This document shows, piece after piece, positions 60,916 through 64,000 of a DNA stretch of 64,000 bases. The notes under the pieces were generated by a model, which had not been told where the DNA came from, made no database searches, and saw only the letters and a list, made by a program, of their open reading frames with translations. How positions within the stretch are numbered: the first letter of the stretch is position 1; every line of letters begins with the position of its first letter. This DNA comes from Paramecium octaurelia (lineage: Eukaryota; Ciliophora; Oligohymenophorea; Peniculida; Parameciidae), in contig CAJJDP010000043.1 of assembly GCA_905182995.1 (NCBI GenBank), forward strand, positions 62,001 to 126,000, given 5' to 3'. Both the position numbers and the translations under genes were made by a program.

Positions 60916-61150
60916 TATTTTTGGTTAAAGAGCAATTTCTAGTTTTGTTGTAAACATAGCAAGCTATTGCCATTGAGTAAGAGGAAAATATCAAAATAAT
61001 AATGTGTGGGTGAAATTTTAGTTATATTATTTATCTTATAGATTAGGGTAATAGAGGTCATTTATGGTTAGAATCATAGTGAGTTTGCTATCAATTACAA
61101 AATTTTTACTGTCCAAAAAAATATTGAAGAAACACTTAAATAATAGTGAA
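60916..61150 (+). pseudogene. Probable remnant of a TPR (kinesin-light-chain-like) gene
   Basis: Two pieces, about 60925-61005 (KEQFLVLLQTQQAIAIEQEE) and 61042-61151 (RVIEVIYGQNHSEFAINYKI), resemble the helix pair of TPR repeats in which YGxNHxExAxxY links helices. An intron-like gap of about 36 nt (61007-61042) lies between them, and a TGA ends the second. There is no start codon and only one repeat remains, so this is likely a fossil. Confidence 0.35.
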
Positions 61151-61210
61151 TAAAAGAATATTTTTAAGAAAAGTATTAAGTAAAGCAAAAGATATTTTAT
61201 AATCAAGACT

Positions 61211-61537
61211 TCAATAATCTGAATCGATTGGAATTTTCATGCATGATTTAAGTTGTTACTTTTTTGGGGAATCCTCAAGGGTTGGGTTAAGATTATGTGT
61301 TTCTTTTGTTATTTATACTTAAGTTTTAAGTCTATCTCTGAATCTATAGATATCTTCATCTTAGTATCTCAGAAAAATAGTAGTTGTTGGGGCAAATTTT
61401 ACATATTTAGAAATTTTTTAATTTCTGAAGCAGTCCGTGCTTTCAATATCAAATTATAAATATGGTTTTTCTTCCATCAAGTCTTATATTTTAATCGGCA
61501 TTCTAAAGTTAATCTTAGGTCCTTTTATTTGAATCAT
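61211..61537 (-). CDS. Small unrecognised protein, 108 aa
   Basis: Intronless minus frame, ATG 61535-61537 to TGA 61211-61213, with clearly coding composition (MIQIKGPKINFRMPIKIQDL; RYQDEDIYRFRDRLKTQVQI). KYVKFAP fits an RVxF-type docking motif for protein phosphatase 1, an inference from a short motif. No domain was recognised. Confidence 0.55.
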
Positions 61538-62336
61538 TTATTTTTGTTAACTATGATTAGAAAAATATATTTTATGAAAATAAATTAGTAATTGTATTGC
61601 AAACTAAATAATAATTAAATGTTGTTTCTTTCATTCTTAGAGATTCAATGTTTTAGATCTGATTTTATCTTCTTGAATCTTGAATCTTGGGAACTTAATA
61701 ATTATTTCAAAAAATATATTAGTTTTACCAATTAAATCAATACCAACTTGAGACTGTAGAAGAAAACAAATATGAAAATTCATTTCAATCCTTGAACATT
61801 ATTTTTACTAACTTTACTTTTTCTACTATTTAATTTAGATTCTATATTTTAACAACTCTACTTAATTTAAGTAGGAAGATATATTCAATCATATTAAAAT
61901 TGTTTAATTTTATAAACAGATTGTAATATAAGTAGATTAAATCAAGGTGCATTTATTAGAAACTATGTTATTTTAAAATTAATATAATTTTTATGAAATT
62001 ACATTTTATTTTTAAGAGTTTTTGAATTTTCACTTTTAAAAACTTTTTTTTATAATCTCATTTAATATTCTACTCTATATAAAATGACTGAATTAATGAA
62101 ATCCCCAATATTCAAATAATTGATGCTACAGTTAATTGACCTTTTAAAAAAAACTCTATTAAATGAAACTCTTATTGTTAAATATAAATATTATTCTTCT
62201 TAGTAATGTTATTAGAAACCTATTTACTTTGTTATGGAAATATATTATAAGTATAAGAAATATATTAGAAAACATGATAATAAATATTGGCATAAAGTAT
62301 TAAAAAGTTTAAGAAATTAATTAAATTATTTAATTT
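61538..62336. other. AT-rich spacer
   Basis: An open + frame starts at ATG 62084 (MTELMKSPIFKQLMLQLIDL) and reads YYKYKKYIRKHDNKYWHKVL, but has no TGA before it runs into the next gene in another frame, so it was not called. A (GAATCTT) doublet lies near 61676-61690. Nothing else was recognised. Confidence 0.35.
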
Positions 62337-64000
62337 ATGGACGATCCAAGGTTTGCACGTATTAAGAAAGATCCAAGATTTAAATCATTACCAAAGAAAC
62401 AACTCAAAACTAAACTAAACAAAAAATTCAGTTCCATTCTCAGGGACCCAAAGTTTTCTACTAAGCCTAAATTTGACATATATGGAAATAAGAGAAAGCA
62501 AGACTCAGAATTCAAGGATCATTATGAATTGGATGATTAAGAGGAAGAATAAGTAGTTCAAAACGAAGAAGATGTAGAAAAAGAAGTTGAAGATTAATCA
62601 AATTAATAAGAGGACTCTTAAGAAAAATCATAAAATGAATCTGATCAAAATGAAGAAGAACTAAATTCTGAGGAAGATATTTCTATATCATCAGGAGTTG
62701 ATAATTGGGAAGATGAAGAGTTAGATTAAAAGAATGCTCCAATTATTTTATAAGCTACTAAGAGATTGGCATTATAAAATTATGATTGGTAATAAATCAA
62801 GGCAAAGGATTTATTCGTCCTTTTCTCTTCATTTGCACCCACAGGCTCATCTATATAGCAAGTATAAGTCTTTGTAAGTGAATATGGAAAGTAAAAATTG
62901 GCTGAAGAGAATGAATTCGGACCAAGACAAATATTCAAAGATAACTATGTGTAAGTATTTTAATTCAATTTTTAGACCAAAAAAATAAAAAGATGAAGTC
63001 AGTGCAGTAAATGAATTGATAGTAAAAGGAAATGAAGAGGATTTAGATGTAGACCCTGTAAAATTGAGACAATATGAAAAAGATAGACTTAAATACTATT
63101 ACGCAGTTATTGAATGTGATTCAGCCAAAACAGCAGATTAAATATATTAACAAATTAATGGCTAAGAATTTGAATTAACTAATATCAAAATTGATTTGAG
63201 ATTCATCCCTAATGATGTTGTCCTACCAAAGGAGAATCTCAAATAGGAATGCAATACTTTACCATCTCATATTACATCAACCAATATTATCAATAGAGCT
63301 GTTGGCCACACAGATGTAAAACTAACTTGGGAGGATAGTAAGCCTAGAACTAATTTTTGGAATAAAAACATTAAAAATTTTAATAAAGAAGATTTTGAAG
63401 ATATTGTTGGAAATTATGAAAGCGAAGATGAGGATAAGATTAAGGATGAAGTCAAAGATCTTTTAAATTAAGTTTAAGAAAATAAAAATGAAGAAGAGGA
63501 GGATTGGAGAAGTTCATTTAAAAAGAGTATTAATATATCTAATTGTTAGAATCTAAGAGTAATCTAAAAGTTACATTCCAAAGTGGATTTAATCCAAATG
63601 GTTAAAATTCAATTATTGAAAGAATGGGTTAGAAGTAAAAAAATTTCCATGTGCCAAAAGAAGGCAGAATAGATGATTTTTTTGTTGGATTCTAAGAATA
63701 AGAAGAGGATGATAACGAGGGAAGACCAAAAGAGCATTTAAAATATTTAGAGAAAAAGAAACTTAAAAAATAAGAATTAAAATAAAAGAAATTAGAATCA
63801 GCACAATTAAAATTATTAGTTGAAGATGATAAAAAGCCAAAAGTTGGATTCAATCCTAATGATAAAAGGTAGAATATTTTGTAAATAACTTTAGATTTGA
63901 AGCCATACACACTAAGCCTGAATATGCAATCGATCCAACTAACAAATAATTTAAATCTGCAAATAATGAATAGGAACATAGAAAAAAGCAGAAATTATTA
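62337..64000 (+). CDS. ESF1: ESF1-like pre-rRNA processing protein (3' end beyond window)
   Basis: ATG 62337; introns 62951-62975, 63527-63549 and 63869-63894; still open at 64000 (about 530 codons). Family marks in order: DPRFARIKKDPRFKSLPKKQ, acidic stretch, TKRLALQNYDWQQIKAKDLF, LFSSFAPTGSSIQQVQVFVS, RLKYYYAVIECDSAKTADQI, DLRFIPNDVVLPKE, VTFQSGFNPNGQ and HLKYLEKKKLKKQELKQKK. ESF1 is a nucleolar protein needed for early 18S rRNA processing. The RRM-like centre and acidic linkers are intact. The remaining C-terminus is outside the window. Confidence 0.9.

Noticed and set aside
1-64000. tRNA or rRNA genes
   Set aside because: No clover-leaf core such as a TTCGAAT box with matching stems was seen outside coding sequence; a tRNAscan-SE run would settle this.

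Overview
This window looks like a gene-dense stretch of ciliate macronuclear genome, most probably Paramecium or a close relative. Three things support this. (1) Only TGA ends genes; TAA and TAG run through conserved domains where glutamine fits, so standard-code reading breaks almost every gene. (2) The frames of conserved proteins join only if very short GT...AG introns are removed, mostly 20-32 nt with many near 25. (3) Genes lie on both strands, often 20-200 bp apart, in A+T-rich DNA. No exon of a recognisable gene is broken by an internal eliminated sequence, which argues against micronuclear DNA. No tRNA, rRNA, CRISPR array or transposon was recognised.

Layout. 1-5 kb: a partial gene and four unrecognised small genes. 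5-12.4 kb: a protein kinase, a roadblock/LC7 dynein light chain, an ataxin-3-like Josephin/UBX deubiquitinase, a cyclophilin, an acylated MORN-repeat protein, a small HTH-like protein and a basic protein. 13-25 kb: a 1028-aa C2-like protein, SART1/Snu66, TCTP, an LRR/Cys-rich protein, a cyclic-nucleotide-binding protein and a WDR26/Gid7-like WD40 protein. 25-32 kb: mostly noncoding or decayed DNA around a large MORN protein. 32-43 kb: a Myb/SANT protein, an adenylate-cyclase-type protein with a voltage-sensor-like N-terminus, an alpha/beta hydrolase, a ULK-like kinase, an FCP1/SCP-type phosphatase, a cyclophilin-FBPase fusion and an HMG-box protein. 45-60 kb: a cyclic-nucleotide-regulated K+ channel with a zinc knuckle, an unknown, a second acylated MORN protein, a Cache-like/HAMP membrane receptor, two coiled-coil proteins, a two-chromodomain protein and a tiny membrane protein. 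61-64 kb: a small unknown and ESF1, cut by the window edge.

The genes form no operon. Several point to cilium and membrane biology: the dynein light chain, MORN proteins, cyclase, channel and HAMP receptor. Others point to cyclic-nucleotide signalling (cyclase, channel and CNB protein) or nuclear RNA and chromatin work (SART1, ESF1, HMG, chromodomain). The most unusual object is the single reading frame at 40651-42627, which joins a PPIL6-like cyclophilin to a fructose-1,6-bisphosphatase-like domain that has lost key metal ligands.

Intron positions were deduced by eye from frame and GT/AG; all spliced lengths given are exact multiples of three under those models. Function names come from recognised motifs, not from database searches.
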